The position numbers and the translations under genes were made by a program. A model generated the notes under the pieces. That model was not told the origin of the DNA and did no database searches. It saw only the letters and a program-made list of their open reading frames with translations. This document shows, one piece after another, positions 1 to 9,350 of a stretch of DNA of 64,000 bases. How positions within the stretch are numbered: position 1 is the stretch's first letter; the number at the start of each line of letters is the position of its first letter. Source of the DNA: Acidobacterium sp. S8 (lineage in GTDB: Bacteria > Acidobacteriota > Terriglobia > Terriglobales > Acidobacteriaceae); contig NZ_LMUM01000015.1 in assembly GCF_009765985.1 (NCBI RefSeq), positions 1-64,000 of the forward strand, written 5' to 3'.

Positions 1-789
1 GACCTTTCAAGAACGAATTGGACGCGGAAAAAAAATGCGTGGAGTAGTGTGGAGTTCACCCTCGTGAGCCCTAGCAACTGGCTCGCGGACGAAGCGCGCC
101 GCAGCAGCCTCATGGCCGACCAAAATGTAATGGTGATTCCAAATGGGATCGATTTGAATTGCTTCATTCCTCTGGACAGGCAGGATGCTCGTAAGACGGT
201 CGGTCCGTCGAACGACAAATTCGTCATCGCCTTCGGAGCTGCTTCTCCAATGGATGCCCGAAAGGGTCTCGATCTGCTCTGGGAAGCTCTGCAGGGCTTC
301 AACAAGCGTATAGGGGAGGGGAATTGCGAATTGCTCGTCTTCGGTTCGGGGAGCTGGAATCCACCAGGTTCGTCCATACCGATCCGCAACGTTGGAATGA
401 TTGACGATGATCGAAAGCTTGCGCTTTTGTACTCGGCAGCCAATGCATTCTGCGCACCGTCACGCGAAGAAAATCTGGCCAACATGGCGCTCGAATCGCT
501 GGGGTGCGGAACTCCGGTGCTGGCATTCAATATCGGCGGATTTCCCGATATCATCGATCATCGGCGAACCGGATATCTCGCAAACCCATTTGACGTTAAG
601 AGCTTGACGGACGGATTGGAATTTCTGTATTCGAGTCACCTGGCAGGCGAAGATGGCAGGGCCGCTTGCCGCGAGAGAGCAGAGCGTCTCTATAACGGAA
701 GAACCAATGCAAATCGTTACATCGATTTGTACAACATCCTAAGTTCAGGAAATATCGACCGAGCCGCAGCCTCCTATGTTCTGCGCTGA
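1..789 (+). CDS. Glycosyltransferase family 4 (GT-B), 5'-partial
   Basis: The reading frame is open to the first base of the window, so the gene begins upstream. The residues before the internal GTG at 49 (R-K-K-N-A-W-S-S) fit the usual lead into the V-S-P-S-N-W-L-A motif. The visible part is the C-terminal Rossmann half of a GT-B enzyme: IPNGID at about residues 30-36, then a donor-nucleotide half with APSREENLANMALESLGCGTPVLAFNIGGFPDII, the EX7E-type region that binds the sugar nucleotide diphosphate. The enzyme would transfer a sugar to a lipid-linked or polymer acceptor at the cytoplasmic face. The downstream FkbM, flippase and export genes place it in exopolysaccharide synthesis. Donor and acceptor cannot be read from the sequence. 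Confidence 0.88.
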   Translation, partial: DLSRTNWTRKKNAWSSVEFTLVSPSNWLADEARRSSLMADQNVMVIPNGIDLNCFIPLDRQDARKTVGPSNDKFVIAFGAASPMDARKGLDLLWEALQGFNKRIGEGNCELLVFGSGSWNPPGSSIPIRNVGMIDDDRKLALLYSAANAFCAPSREENLANMALESLGCGTPVLAFNIGGFPDIIDHRRTGYLANPFDVKSLTDGLEFLYSSHLAGEDGRAACRERAERLYNGRTNANRYIDLYNILSSGNIDRAAASYVLR

Positions 790-1013
790 CATCGGTAGCT
801 GAAAGAAATATCGAGCCCGTTGAATGGACGCCTCAAGCCGTAACTCGTGGGGTTTGCCGCCCCGCGAGAATTGACCAGCAGATTATCTACGCAGATCCGG
901 GTTTTGCCTTCTGGCTCCCGATTTTGCGCAACTCGGGATGATAGACTTCAATATACTTTTCAGCGTTAAAGCTGGAGTTTGCCGGAGCCTGTGATGAAAA
1001 GTCACGATGCCTG

Positions 1014-1829
1014 ATGAATATACATGATATTCCCAACTTTTATGCCTACTTGTTTGCCAGGAAGAAGTTTTACCGCTTCAACCGAATATTGTTCAATCTT
1101 TCATTGCGCGGCTTAGGCATCTTAAATTACAAAAACGATATTGTTAGCGGTGAAAGACGCTTTTTGGAACGACAACTCCAGAAGGTTATTGAGCCGATTG
1201 TCCTTGATGTTGGCGCCAATGTTGGGGCTTATTCATGCGCTGTATTAAGCTCGAATTCGCGCGCTAAAGTTTTTGCCTTCGAACCCCACCCGAACACCTT
1301 TAAGCGTTTGTCAGAGAGAGTGGTTCCGCTCGGTATACGAGTGTTCAACGTGGCCTGCGGCAGCGCTACGGGTTCGATGACGCTTTACGACTATGGTTTT
1401 GGGGGTACCGAACATGCTTCGCTATACCAGGAGGTAATTGAAGAATTGCACAACCAGCAGCCGAATCGCCATGACGTAGAGGTCATAGATCTCGACTCAT
1501 TTACCACGGAACATCAGATCGATCACATCGATTTATTAAAGATCGACGCTGAAGGCCACGAATTGCAGGTGCTGCAAGGGGCTGAAGGCTTGATACGACG
1601 TCAACGTGTGCGAGCAATTCATTTCGAATTCAACGAGATGAATGTGGTGAGCCGCACGTTTCTTCGCGACTACTACAAAGCTCTTCCGAAATACAAACTG
1701 TATCGGATGCTTCGCGATGGCCTTATAGCATTTCCTGATAAGTATTCACCGACGTTTTCTGAGATTTTTGCGTTTCAGAATATCGTTGCGATTCCTCGTC
1801 AATCTATACAAGGAAACAGCGAGCTTTAG
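1014..1829 (+). CDS. FkbM family SAM-dependent methyltransferase
   Basis: 271 aa, normal for the FkbM (Methyltransf_21) family. The SAM-binding motif I is VLDVGANVGAYS (about residues 63-74), followed by the acidic motif II VFAFEPHPNTFKRL (about 88-101) and the family signature LLKIDAEGHELQVLQGA (about 175-191). FkbM enzymes O-methylate sugars or polyketides. Here, among glycosyltransferases, methylation of an exopolysaccharide sugar hydroxyl is the likely role (inference). The ATG overlaps by one base the stop of a six-codon reading frame that starts at 994 behind a GGAG, so translation may be coupled to that minicistron. The gene is somewhat more AT-rich than its neighbours, which is common in sugar-modification genes moved by transfer. 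Confidence 0.88.
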   Translation: MNIHDIPNFYAYLFARKKFYRFNRILFNLSLRGLGILNYKNDIVSGERRFLERQLQKVIEPIVLDVGANVGAYSCAVLSSNSRAKVFAFEPHPNTFKRLSERVVPLGIRVFNVACGSATGSMTLYDYGFGGTEHASLYQEVIEELHNQQPNRHDVEVIDLDSFTTEHQIDHIDLLKIDAEGHELQVLQGAEGLIRRQRVRAIHFEFNEMNVVSRTFLRDYYKALPKYKLYRMLRDGLIAFPDKYSPTFSEIFAFQNIVAIPRQSIQGNSEL

Positions 1830-2083
1830 GGATGGCGGAGAGGGGAGGATTCGGGCCCGATATGCGTAAAGGTATGCCTGGTGTCATCATCGCTGCATAT
1901 ACGAGCCAAAAGAGCTACAGCTTCGATTTCTCGTACCTGCTCGTAGCGCTCCGCATCAGCTACGTGCGTCTGTCGCCGATCATCCGCCACCAAAAATAAA
2001 TGTTTGGTCTGGCGTCCGCTATGGCTCTAAAGACCCGCCGGGTGGTTTCAGTCCGGTTGAAAACCAGAAAGGCAACAGGAGTT
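1830..2083. other. Intergenic region between convergent genes, no gene seen
   Basis: About 250 bp separate the convergent methyltransferase and flippase genes. Only short, non-homologous reading frames occur here. I saw no clear T-tract terminator. Confidence 0.4.
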
Positions 2084-3460
2084 TCAAGCTGCGTCATTCG
2101 TTGTCCTTCGAAGGACTGTAAGAGGCAAGAGCCAGAATCGCAGATAAGCCCCGGTCTTCATTCGGAAGATGTGCCGTGTGCGAGGATCGACCGCATCAGC
2201 TAAATAGGCAGCAACGCCTTGCGCCACCAGAGTAGCCATTGCGGACCCGATTATTCCATAGCGAGGAATCCAGAGCAGATTCAGGCCCACATTGACTATT
2301 GCGCCCAAAGCGCTTCGTTGCAGCGAAGAGATGGTGAGATTTTCCTGGACATATTGCTGGCCGCTTACGCAACCCACAAAAACAAATACGCCTGTCCAGA
2401 TATGGACGGAAAGTACTCGAGCGGCAGGGGCGTATTGCGAGCCATAGAGCAATCGCACCATGAGAGGACCAGCGATTTGTGTGGCCAATGCCACAAGCAC
2501 GCTAACCAGGACCATGGAGTCGTAGAGTTGTTGGAGGCGTGCCTTGTACTTCTCCGGATCCTCTTCGCGCTGCCTGAGTAGGCGCGGCATCACACTGACG
2601 CATACGATCATCGGTATCATATACCAGATCTCAGACAACCGGACCGCTGCAGTGTATTGGCCCACTGCTTCCTTGGAAGCCATTTTGCCCAACAGGATCT
2701 GATCCGTGCGCATGTAGATCAGCCCAAGCATACTGGATATCAGAAGTGGCCAACTCTCATTCAGGAGTGCCAATGCGTGGGTGAGCACGAAGTTCCAACT
2801 AGGCATGGCCTTGCGAAAATACAAAAACGAAACGCCAAGACCGAGTTCGGCAAAGAGCACTTCCAGTGCCGCGATCGATCCGAAGACCAGCAGGGAAGCA
2901 TGAGCAAACAATGCTGCTATTCGGGCGAGGCTGCCAAGAAGAAAGGCTGCGTTCCGCGGGATGACTGAGAGGCGGGAACGTGTGTTGGCTTGGAAAAAAT
3001 AATCAATAACATCGAGGCTTGTTGAGATATATGCGACCGATAAGAGAGTTACGAGGATGCCGACGGTTCGATCGCCTGGGCTCAGAATCATAGCCGTCAG
3101 GACGGCGGCCACAGCTGTCACAATACCGGCGACAAACTTCAACAGAAACGAAGTGCCGAGAATCTGGTCCTCGTGTTCCGGGTGTAACGCCACGTCGCGG
3201 ATCACCAGATAGTCAAGCCCAAGGTTTGACGCCATATTCCAAAGCGCAGCAATGGCCGTTGCGTAACCTAGCGTGCCGAACTGGTCGGGTCCGAGGTAGC
3301 GAGCTACGGTGGTTCCAACAGCCACACCACCTACCATACGCAGAACGCGGTCGCCACTTAGCCAGCCGATATTGCTGAGCGACTCGCGAAGTCCCCTGCG
3401 ACGTCGAATTGTCTCGAGTACACTCATGCGATGTGAAGAGGTACCTCCAGTATCTCTCAT
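2084..3460 (-). CDS. Wzx-type polysaccharide flippase (MOP superfamily)
   Basis: 458 aa with about 12 predicted hydrophobic segments from residue 30 onwards. The N-terminal pattern W-L-S-G-D-R-V-L-R-M-V-G-G, then ARYLGPDQFGTLGYATAIAALW, is the signature of oligosaccharide flippases in the MOP/PST group. Such proteins translocate undecaprenyl-linked repeat units across the inner membrane. Its position beside glycosyltransferases, an SLBB export protein, a Wzc-like kinase and a Wzy-like protein completes a Wzx/Wzy-dependent pathway. It is on the opposite strand to the export gene, and the two start codons are separated by about 150-240 bp, so they probably share a divergent promoter region. A C-terminal basic tail (R-R-T-T-N-D-A-A) is cytoplasmic. 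Confidence 0.88.
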   Translation of the reverse strand: MRDTGGTSSHRMSVLETIRRRRGLRESLSNIGWLSGDRVLRMVGGVAVGTTVARYLGPDQFGTLGYATAIAALWNMASNLGLDYLVIRDVALHPEHEDQILGTSFLLKFVAGIVTAVAAVLTAMILSPGDRTVGILVTLLSVAYISTSLDVIDYFFQANTRSRLSVIPRNAAFLLGSLARIAALFAHASLLVFGSIAALEVLFAELGLGVSFLYFRKAMPSWNFVLTHALALLNESWPLLISSMLGLIYMRTDQILLGKMASKEAVGQYTAAVRLSEIWYMIPMIVCVSVMPRLLRQREEDPEKYKARLQQLYDSMVLVSVLVALATQIAGPLMVRLLYGSQYAPAARVLSVHIWTGVFVFVGCVSGQQYVQENLTISSLQRSALGAIVNVGLNLLWIPRYGIIGSAMATLVAQGVAAYLADAVDPRTRHIFRMKTGAYLRFWLLPLTVLRRTTNDAA

Positions 3461-3608
3461 GGAGGCTACTTAAACATTTGGAAAAGCCACCACTGTCGAT
3501 TAAGCCTCGATTTGGCTGGAGACGTATAGCAATTAGGCTTTCGTTACAATGGGTTAGTGGATATCGGCCGCGAATTCTTTACGTACGGTTCCATGCTACA
3601 CTCCGTAC

Positions 3609-4694
3609 ATGTATCTCGACGGGCGGCGGGTCCCCCAATTCTTACTGGCTCGGCTATGTGCTTTGGGGATATTTAGTGCCGATAGTGTCGGCATTCTTTA
3701 CGTCGTGGAGCGCCATTTATTAGTGATAGCGTTGGTGATGGCCGTCTTGGTCGCCCCAGTTCTTTCTGCTGCCCAGATGTCCGGGCCCGTTGTCACCTCA
3801 GGCGAGTCGCAAGCGATTGCACCTTCAAGGTCGTCCGCGACAGGTTCAGGGTCTGCAGCGACTTCGGCACCAGGATTGACCGACGCACCTATCTCGCCCG
3901 GTGAAGTTGTCCACGTAGAAGTATTTAGAAGCCCAGACTTTTCGACTGTTACGCGCGTCTCGCAAACCGGAGACATAGCATTTCCCGTGCTCGGAATCCT
4001 TCATATCGCCGGTCTATCCAGCGCAGAAACATCCGACCTGGTCAGCAAGGTGCTTAAGGACAACCATTTGATGTTGGATCCGCATGTACTCGTAACGGTG
4101 GATTCCACATCGACCGGAATTACGGTTCTCGGCGAAGTGCGAAACCCTGGTATCTTCACCCCTCCTGGGAAACATCAACTCTCCGATATCATCTCCCTGG
4201 CCGGCGGCTTGACCGTTAATACAGGCAAGCTCATCGAAATCTCAAACGCCGATGCTCCGCAACAGAAAACCCTGGTTCCCTGGGATCCAACGATGCGCAA
4301 GACCAGCAATTACGATCGCCCAGTGTACCCTGGGCAAACAGTTCTGGTGCGTCCCTGCGGCTTTATCTATGTTGGAGGAAATGTCGCAAAACCTGGCGCA
4401 TACGCAACATGCTTTTTCTCCTTATCTCGACTGTCGCAGGTAATTGCGCAAGCTGGAGGAACGGTACCGCTTACAAGTCTCAGCAGGACCATCTTGATCC
4501 GAACAAAAGCAGACGGATCAAGAGTAATTATTCAGCTTGACTTGGACCGCATTTTCAAAGCTAAAGATGGTGATCCAGTAGTCCAAGAAGGGGATATCGT
4601 ATACGTTCCAGCTAGTGCGCTCAAGGCAAACCTCAAACAGTTGACTCAATACGCGTTTGGTCTTGGTACGACCCTTCTCTACGTGTACCACTAG
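3609..4694 (+). CDS. Wza-like polysaccharide export protein (Poly_export + SLBB)
   Basis: 361 aa from the first ATG. The first 32 residues do not look like a signal peptide. A GTG at 3705 would give M-E-R-H followed by the hydrophobic run LLVIALVMAVLVAPVLSAAQ, a good Sec signal, so that start is likelier, although neither start has a strong Shine-Dalgarno. After a Ser/Ala-rich linker comes the Poly_export domain (ISPGEVVHVEVFRSPDFSTVTRVSQTGDIAFPVLG, about residues 96-130), followed by two SLBB-like beta-grasp repeats (ITVLGEVRNPGIF and FIYVGGNVAKPGAY). Family members form the outer-membrane or periplasmic export channel and work with Wzc-type copolymerases, one of which is encoded at 7.0-9.2 kb. 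There is no lipobox cysteine, unlike E. coli Wza. Confidence 0.88.
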   Translation: MYLDGRRVPQFLLARLCALGIFSADSVGILYVVERHLLVIALVMAVLVAPVLSAAQMSGPVVTSGESQAIAPSRSSATGSGSAATSAPGLTDAPISPGEVVHVEVFRSPDFSTVTRVSQTGDIAFPVLGILHIAGLSSAETSDLVSKVLKDNHLMLDPHVLVTVDSTSTGITVLGEVRNPGIFTPPGKHQLSDIISLAGGLTVNTGKLIEISNADAPQQKTLVPWDPTMRKTSNYDRPVYPGQTVLVRPCGFIYVGGNVAKPGAYATCFFSLSRLSQVIAQAGGTVPLTSLSRTILIRTKADGSRVIIQLDLDRIFKAKDGDPVVQEGDIVYVPASALKANLKQLTQYAFGLGTTLLYVYH

Positions 4695-4772
4695 AACTCG
4701 GCGTTGCGGAGATAACAGCCCCATTCGTACCGCAAGTCTTTACAGAATCGCATGCGCAATCCTGAAAGAAGT

Positions 4773-5570
4773 ATGAAGATTAGCATCGTGACACTATCTT
4801 TCAATCAGAAGCGCTATCTGCAGGACGCCATAGAGTCTGTTCTCCAGCAGAACCACCCTGACGTGGAGTACATCGTCGTGGATCCCGGATCGACGGATGG
4901 GAGCAGGGAAGAAATTGAAAGCTACGGCACCAGAATCGCCTGCAAAATCTTCGAACCAGACGAGGGTGCAGCAGATGGTCTAAACAAAGGCTTTCGTAAA
5001 GCTACAGGCGCGGTGTATGGATTCCTCAATGCTGACGACCTGTTGATGCCTCTGGCTCTCAGCCGTGTTGCGTCGTTCTTCCAATCGAATCCGCAATGTG
5101 ACCTGGTCATGGGTAATGGGTTCATCATAGACGCGGACGGCGCACCGAAGCGTCATATTCGGGCGCGAGATTTCACGGTGAGGCGGTATCTCCATGGGGG
5201 AACGCGCTGGTTGCAGCAATCAACTTTCTTTCGGGCCAAAGCCTTTGCCCAGTCTCCGAGATTCAATATTGATAACCGCACCTGCTGGGATGGCGAATTG
5301 TTTGTATCCATGGCGAAGCAGGGCGCAGCGGTAGCATATCTAGAAGCTGACCTGGCCAAATTTCGTATCCACAGTGAGTCGATTTCAGGATCCGGATCGG
5401 GGAACGAACGATACAAAGCTGACCGTATGCGAATCTTCGAACAGCTTTTGGGTAGGAAGTGGAGCTCAATCGATGAACTTTGGCGATTTTTGTACAGGGG
5501 AGAAGGCGTGGTTCTACGGGCCTGGGATTGGCCGCGGACTCTGGCAGCGAGAGACGATCAAGGTTTCTGA
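4773..5570 (+). CDS. Glycosyltransferase family 2 (GT-A)
   Basis: 265 aa from the ATG at 4773. An in-frame ATG lies at 4752, but AGAAG sits just before 4773 and the GT2 fold starts immediately there with M-K-I-S-I-V-T-L-S-F-N-Q. Visible motifs are the GT-A opening ISIVTLSFNQKRYLQDAIESVLQQ, VEYIVVDPGSTDGS, and the metal-binding FLNADD (the DxD position, about residue 85). The C-terminal half has the W-Q-Q-S-T-F-F-R and W-D-G-E-L-F segments seen in WcaA/WcaE-like enzymes. It transfers a sugar from a nucleotide donor during repeat-unit assembly. The stop TGA directly abuts the ATG of the next glycosyltransferase, so the two are almost certainly cotranslated. Confidence 0.9.
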   Translation: MKISIVTLSFNQKRYLQDAIESVLQQNHPDVEYIVVDPGSTDGSREEIESYGTRIACKIFEPDEGAADGLNKGFRKATGAVYGFLNADDLLMPLALSRVASFFQSNPQCDLVMGNGFIIDADGAPKRHIRARDFTVRRYLHGGTRWLQQSTFFRAKAFAQSPRFNIDNRTCWDGELFVSMAKQGAAVAYLEADLAKFRIHSESISGSGSGNERYKADRMRIFEQLLGRKWSSIDELWRFLYRGEGVVLRAWDWPRTLAARDDQGF

Positions 5571-6680
5571 ATGAGAATAGCAGTTCTATGGACCCGTTTA
5601 TCAGGTTATTTGAATGCTTGTCTGAAAGAGCTTCACAGCCGTTCTCAGGTTGAATTATTCGTTACCCACCAAGTGCCCGCTACAGTTGCACCCTTCGAGG
5701 AGGAGCAGGTTGCTTGGATCAAAAACCGCTTGACCTGGCGCTCGCAAGCAGATCTGGCAGGTCTCAATGAACGGCTTTGGTCGTTTTCCCCTGAGATTCT
5801 GGTTGTTAGCGGATGGGCAATCCCTAGATACCGTCAGGCTCTCAAGGAAAACAGGGGAAGGTGCTTCCGCATCATGACCATGGATAATTGTTGGCTAGCG
5901 ACACCACGGCAGTGGTTCGCCACCATGATCGCGCGAGCCTATCTTCAGCCGCTTGCAGATGCAGTCTGGTTACCTGGTGAACGGCAGGCGATCTTCGCCA
6001 GAAAACTAGGTTTTGTCCAGCGAGCAATACTCGGCGGCTTGTACTCCTGTGACCAAGTTGATCTTGAAGCAATGCACGTTCTGCGGGTTCAAGAGGGCCG
6101 CCATGTGCCGCGACAATTTCTTTTCGTAGGGCGATTTGTGCCGGAAAAGGGAATTGATACTCTCGTCCGGGCCTATCAAGACTACCACGCCAAATCTGCG
6201 GAACCTTGGCCGCTAGTCTGCTGTGGTGCAGGACCATTGCTCTCTCGACTCGAAGGCCAACCCGGTATCACGGTCGAGGGTTTTTTGCAGCCGCAGGCCC
6301 TGCGGGCGAAGTTTGGGGCTTCAGGATGTCTTGTTTTACCCAGCGAATTCGAGCCGTGGGCTGTTGTGGTTCACGAGGCTACCTCAGCCGGCCTCCTCGT
6401 CCTCGCGTCCGATAAAGTAGGCTCCGTTGTGCACCTTGTCCAAGATAAGTGGAATGGCTATGTATTTGACAGCAATGACGTCAAGGGCCTGTCTTCACTG
6501 ATGACGCGCATAGAACACATGAACGATCGAGAGCGTGATGCCATGTCACGAGCAAGCAATCTTCTCTCCAAGCAGTTCTCCCCCACGCGGTGGGCCGACA
6601 CTTTACTACAAGCCGGCGACAGAGGCAGGACCTTGGAGAAAACGTGCGTTCCCTTTACAGCTGGAAGACACCCTGAGTAG
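5571..6680 (+). CDS. Glycosyltransferase family 4 (GT-B)
   Basis: 369 aa. The C-terminal domain carries FLFVGRFVPEKGIDTLVRAY (about residues 184-203), CCGAGPLLSRLEGQPGITVEGFLQPQ, and the EX7E-type motif PSEFEPWAVVVHEATSAGLLVLAS (about 259-282). This is the classic donor-binding half of GT4 enzymes. The N-terminal half is divergent, as usual for the acceptor side. It starts on the base after the preceding gene's stop codon, so the two glycosyltransferases form one translational unit and probably add successive sugars to the same lipid-linked intermediate (inference). Confidence 0.9.
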   Translation: MRIAVLWTRLSGYLNACLKELHSRSQVELFVTHQVPATVAPFEEEQVAWIKNRLTWRSQADLAGLNERLWSFSPEILVVSGWAIPRYRQALKENRGRCFRIMTMDNCWLATPRQWFATMIARAYLQPLADAVWLPGERQAIFARKLGFVQRAILGGLYSCDQVDLEAMHVLRVQEGRHVPRQFLFVGRFVPEKGIDTLVRAYQDYHAKSAEPWPLVCCGAGPLLSRLEGQPGITVEGFLQPQALRAKFGASGCLVLPSEFEPWAVVVHEATSAGLLVLASDKVGSVVHLVQDKWNGYVFDSNDVKGLSSLMTRIEHMNDRERDAMSRASNLLSKQFSPTRWADTLLQAGDRGRTLEKTCVPFTAGRHPE

Positions 6681-7036
6681 TGGGTAGGTGTTTAGTTCCG
6701 GCATTTGATGGTGCCTTCTAATCCACAGACTTCTCCGAGCGACACAAGACTTTCGACGGTCTAATGGCCTACGGATCCATCTGCAAATCCTAGTGGAAAG
6801 AACCGGATCAATTTGCTCACGATCCTTTCCATCAAGTGCCAGGACTGAATAGGTAGGCAATCATATACAATTGACACCATTCCCTAGGTACTCGCTGGTA
6901 GCTGTGCTTGCGTCACCAAATACCAGCCTAACAAGGACTGCGGGTAAACGCGAAGATCCCGGGAGGCGAACGGAAGTGCTCTTTGATCGCCGACGGAGCT
7001 CCGCCTTAGAATCGATCCTAAGTCCCGACGAGGAAC
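6681..7036. other. 356-bp intergenic region, no gene supported
   Basis: The stretch between the GT4 gene and the tyrosine autokinase carries only short reading frames without family resemblance or ribosome-binding sites. A TTGACA hexamer at about 6870 could be part of a promoter for the downstream kinase, but no convincing -10 follows at the right spacing. Confidence 0.35.
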
Positions 7037-9241
7037 ATGAACCAATCGCTTGTCACAGAACCAATTCTTACTTCAGCTGATACGGAGACCGACGTTCAGC
7101 GAGCCGGGGTGTCTGCCGGATGGCGCGAAGAGGAGCCACTCGGCAATTTCATTCAGCTCGTCAAGAAGCGCGGGTGGCTGGTCATCGCGGCATCGTTGAT
7201 TGGTCTTGTTTGTGGGACCACGGCGAATCTGATCCTACAGAAGCAATATACGGCAAGGGCAAGCATTGAGGTCACGCCGGATATCTCCGGCCAATTTCGA
7301 TTGGAACAGGTGACGGGCGGGGAGGGAGCCGGTGTTGACAGTGTAAAGATAGACACTGAGATTGCAATCCTGAAGAGTCCGACATTGCTGCTGGAGACGA
7401 TCAAATCACTCCAATTGAATAAGAATCCCGATTTTTGCCAAGTAAAGGCCGGGGTTCCATGGGATCTCTCGAAACCGGCTATCCGCTCAGCATTGATTTC
7501 CATTCTTTCCGGGAGTCTCGATATTACCCGCCAAGGCCACACAAACATCATTGAGATTCGCGTCACGTCTAATCGCCCTGACCTGGCATCGCTGATCGCT
7601 AATACTCTGATCGACAACTACATCGCACATAGCTTCAAGGACAGCTACACGGCGACCGAGCAAGTATCACGGTGGCTGGGTTCCCAATTGGGCGGAATCC
7701 AAGAGCGTCTGCAACAGAGTCAAGAGCGTATGCTATCTCTTCAGAGAGACATTGGTGTTGTTGGCCTGGAGGACCAGACTCATAGTGTGCTGCTGGCCAA
7801 TCTGGAGGAACTGAATAAGAACCTTGCGGATGCTCAGGAAGATCGCCTGCTTAAGGAGGCACGACTAAAGTCGCTTCAGGAGTCACCGCCGGCAATCATT
7901 GCCGAGATTACTGGACAGAATCCGGCGTTGCAATCTACGAAGCAACGTCTCGTTCAACTTCAGGCCGAATACACCTCGCTCATTCAGACTTACGGTCCAG
8001 CCTATGCCCCCATCAAGGAGGTAAGTGCTCAGATTGATGAACTGCAGAAGCTTATGGCTCAGGATGAATCTGCGGAGATATCGCGGATGAAGAAAGAGTT
8101 CGAGGCGGCTCAGGCAAATGAGAACATGGTCCGTAAGGCTTTAGAGGAACAAGAGCAAAAAGCCTACGGCCTCAATTCTAAAGCCCTGCAATACCTGCTC
8201 GCGAAAAGGGAGTACGAAGCAAATAGAACGTTATATGATGGATTGCAGGAGAGGTTGCAAGAGGCAGGCATTGTAGCAGGTCTTCATTCGACGGCGATCC
8301 ATGTCGTAGACAATGCCGACACGCCAGCCTATCCAAGCCGGCCTCGTACGAATCTCAACATGGTGGCGGGATTAGGAGGAGGACTCCTCCTTGGAATTGC
8401 ACTGGCAGTACTTCTTGAGACCCTCGACACGAACCTGAAAACCATTACTGAGATCGAACAGACTCTGCAGCTCCCTGTACTAGCTGCAGTTCCTAAGATC
8501 GATCCAAATGAGTTGTCGCCTGCAAGCCTTCTTGCGCACAGCGAGATTGGCGGTTCCGGATCTTGGTCTAAGATTGCCGAAGCGTTGCGCGGCTTGCGTA
8601 CCTCCGTAATGCTATCCAGTCCTGGAGCACCGCCGAAGGTTCTAATGATTACAAGTACGTTTCCGGCCGAAGGGAAGAGCGTGATTGCCATTCTTGGATC
8701 GATCATCTTCTCTCTGAACGGACCTCGTGTCCTGTTGATTGATGCGGATATGCGTCGACCTACGGCTCATCTCCGTTTTCATATCAGTAACCGTATTGGC
8801 CTTTCATCCGTTCTTTCCGGAAAGGCCACGCTGAAAGAGGCCATTCAATCTTGGGAGGCGCATCCAAACTTTCACATTCTCTCTTCGGGTCCTATACCGC
8901 CTCTGCCGTCTGAACTTCTCGGGTCAAACCAGATGCGGGATCTGCTCGAACAGGCACGGTCCCAGTACGATTTCGTTTTTATAGATACTCCTCCGGTACT
9001 CGCTGTCACGGATGCAACGATCCTAGCTGGTCTCGCAGATTGCGCGATTCTTGTCGTTCGCTATGGCCAAGCGCGTCGCCATGTTGTGTCGCGAACGGTT
9101 GAGCTACTTGAACGATCTAGGGCCCACATGCTGGGTGTCGTGGTGAATTTGGTAGACTTTCGCTCTCCCGAATATGCCGAGTACTATGGTCGTAAGTATA
9201 ACGACTACTATGGCGAGAGGACCGAACAACGAGATACTTAA
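7037..9241 (+). CDS. Polysaccharide copolymerase / BY-kinase (Wzc/ExoP-like tyrosine autokinase)
   Basis: 734 aa. A Wzz domain has its first TM segment at about residues 50-70 (W-L-V-I-A-A-S-L-I-G-L-V). A long periplasmic coiled-coil part with a GNVR-like region follows, then a second TM at about 432-452. The cytoplasmic BY-kinase domain has Walker A (TSTFPAEGKSV, about 538-548), Walker A' (VLLIDADMRRP, about 564-574) and Walker B (FVFIDTPPVL, about 646-655). The C-terminus ends in a tyrosine cluster (about 712-727; Y-A-E-Y-Y, Y-N-D-Y-Y) that would be autophosphorylated in trans. These proteins control chain length and export with the Wza-like channel encoded upstream. Walker A has Ala where Gly is usual (P-A-E-G-K-S), a tolerated variant. 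Confidence 0.92.
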   Translation: MNQSLVTEPILTSADTETDVQRAGVSAGWREEEPLGNFIQLVKKRGWLVIAASLIGLVCGTTANLILQKQYTARASIEVTPDISGQFRLEQVTGGEGAGVDSVKIDTEIAILKSPTLLLETIKSLQLNKNPDFCQVKAGVPWDLSKPAIRSALISILSGSLDITRQGHTNIIEIRVTSNRPDLASLIANTLIDNYIAHSFKDSYTATEQVSRWLGSQLGGIQERLQQSQERMLSLQRDIGVVGLEDQTHSVLLANLEELNKNLADAQEDRLLKEARLKSLQESPPAIIAEITGQNPALQSTKQRLVQLQAEYTSLIQTYGPAYAPIKEVSAQIDELQKLMAQDESAEISRMKKEFEAAQANENMVRKALEEQEQKAYGLNSKALQYLLAKREYEANRTLYDGLQERLQEAGIVAGLHSTAIHVVDNADTPAYPSRPRTNLNMVAGLGGGLLLGIALAVLLETLDTNLKTITEIEQTLQLPVLAAVPKIDPNELSPASLLAHSEIGGSGSWSKIAEALRGLRTSVMLSSPGAPPKVLMITSTFPAEGKSVIAILGSIIFSLNGPRVLLIDADMRRPTAHLRFHISNRIGLSSVLSGKATLKEAIQSWEAHPNFHILSSGPIPPLPSELLGSNQMRDLLEQARSQYDFVFIDTPPVLAVTDATILAGLADCAILVVRYGQARRHVVSRTVELLERSRAHMLGVVVNLVDFRSPEYAEYYGRKYNDYYGERTEQRDT

Positions 9242-9250
9242 GGCAATCAC

Positions 9251-9349
9251 ATGTCAATCGATTTTTGGTCCTGGACTTGGATCATTGTATGTGGGATCCC
9301 GTATACCTCTTTCTCCAGCATGGTCCATGCGTTGGGCTACCTGAGATAG
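9251..9349 (+). CDS. Candidate 32-aa hydrophobic ORF between kinase and polymerase genes
   Basis: An ATG lies 7 nt after a TAAGG that overlaps the stop region of the kinase gene. The frame runs 32 codons (M-S-I-D-F-W-S-W-T-W-I-I-V-C-G-I-P-Y...) and stops one base before the ATG of the polymerase gene. The peptide is Trp-rich and hydrophobic enough to lie in a membrane. It may be a translated leader coupling the two genes, or chance. I recognise no homologue. Confidence 0.3.
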   Translation: MSIDFWSWTWIIVCGIPYTSFSSMVHALGYLR

Positions 9350-9350
9350 C

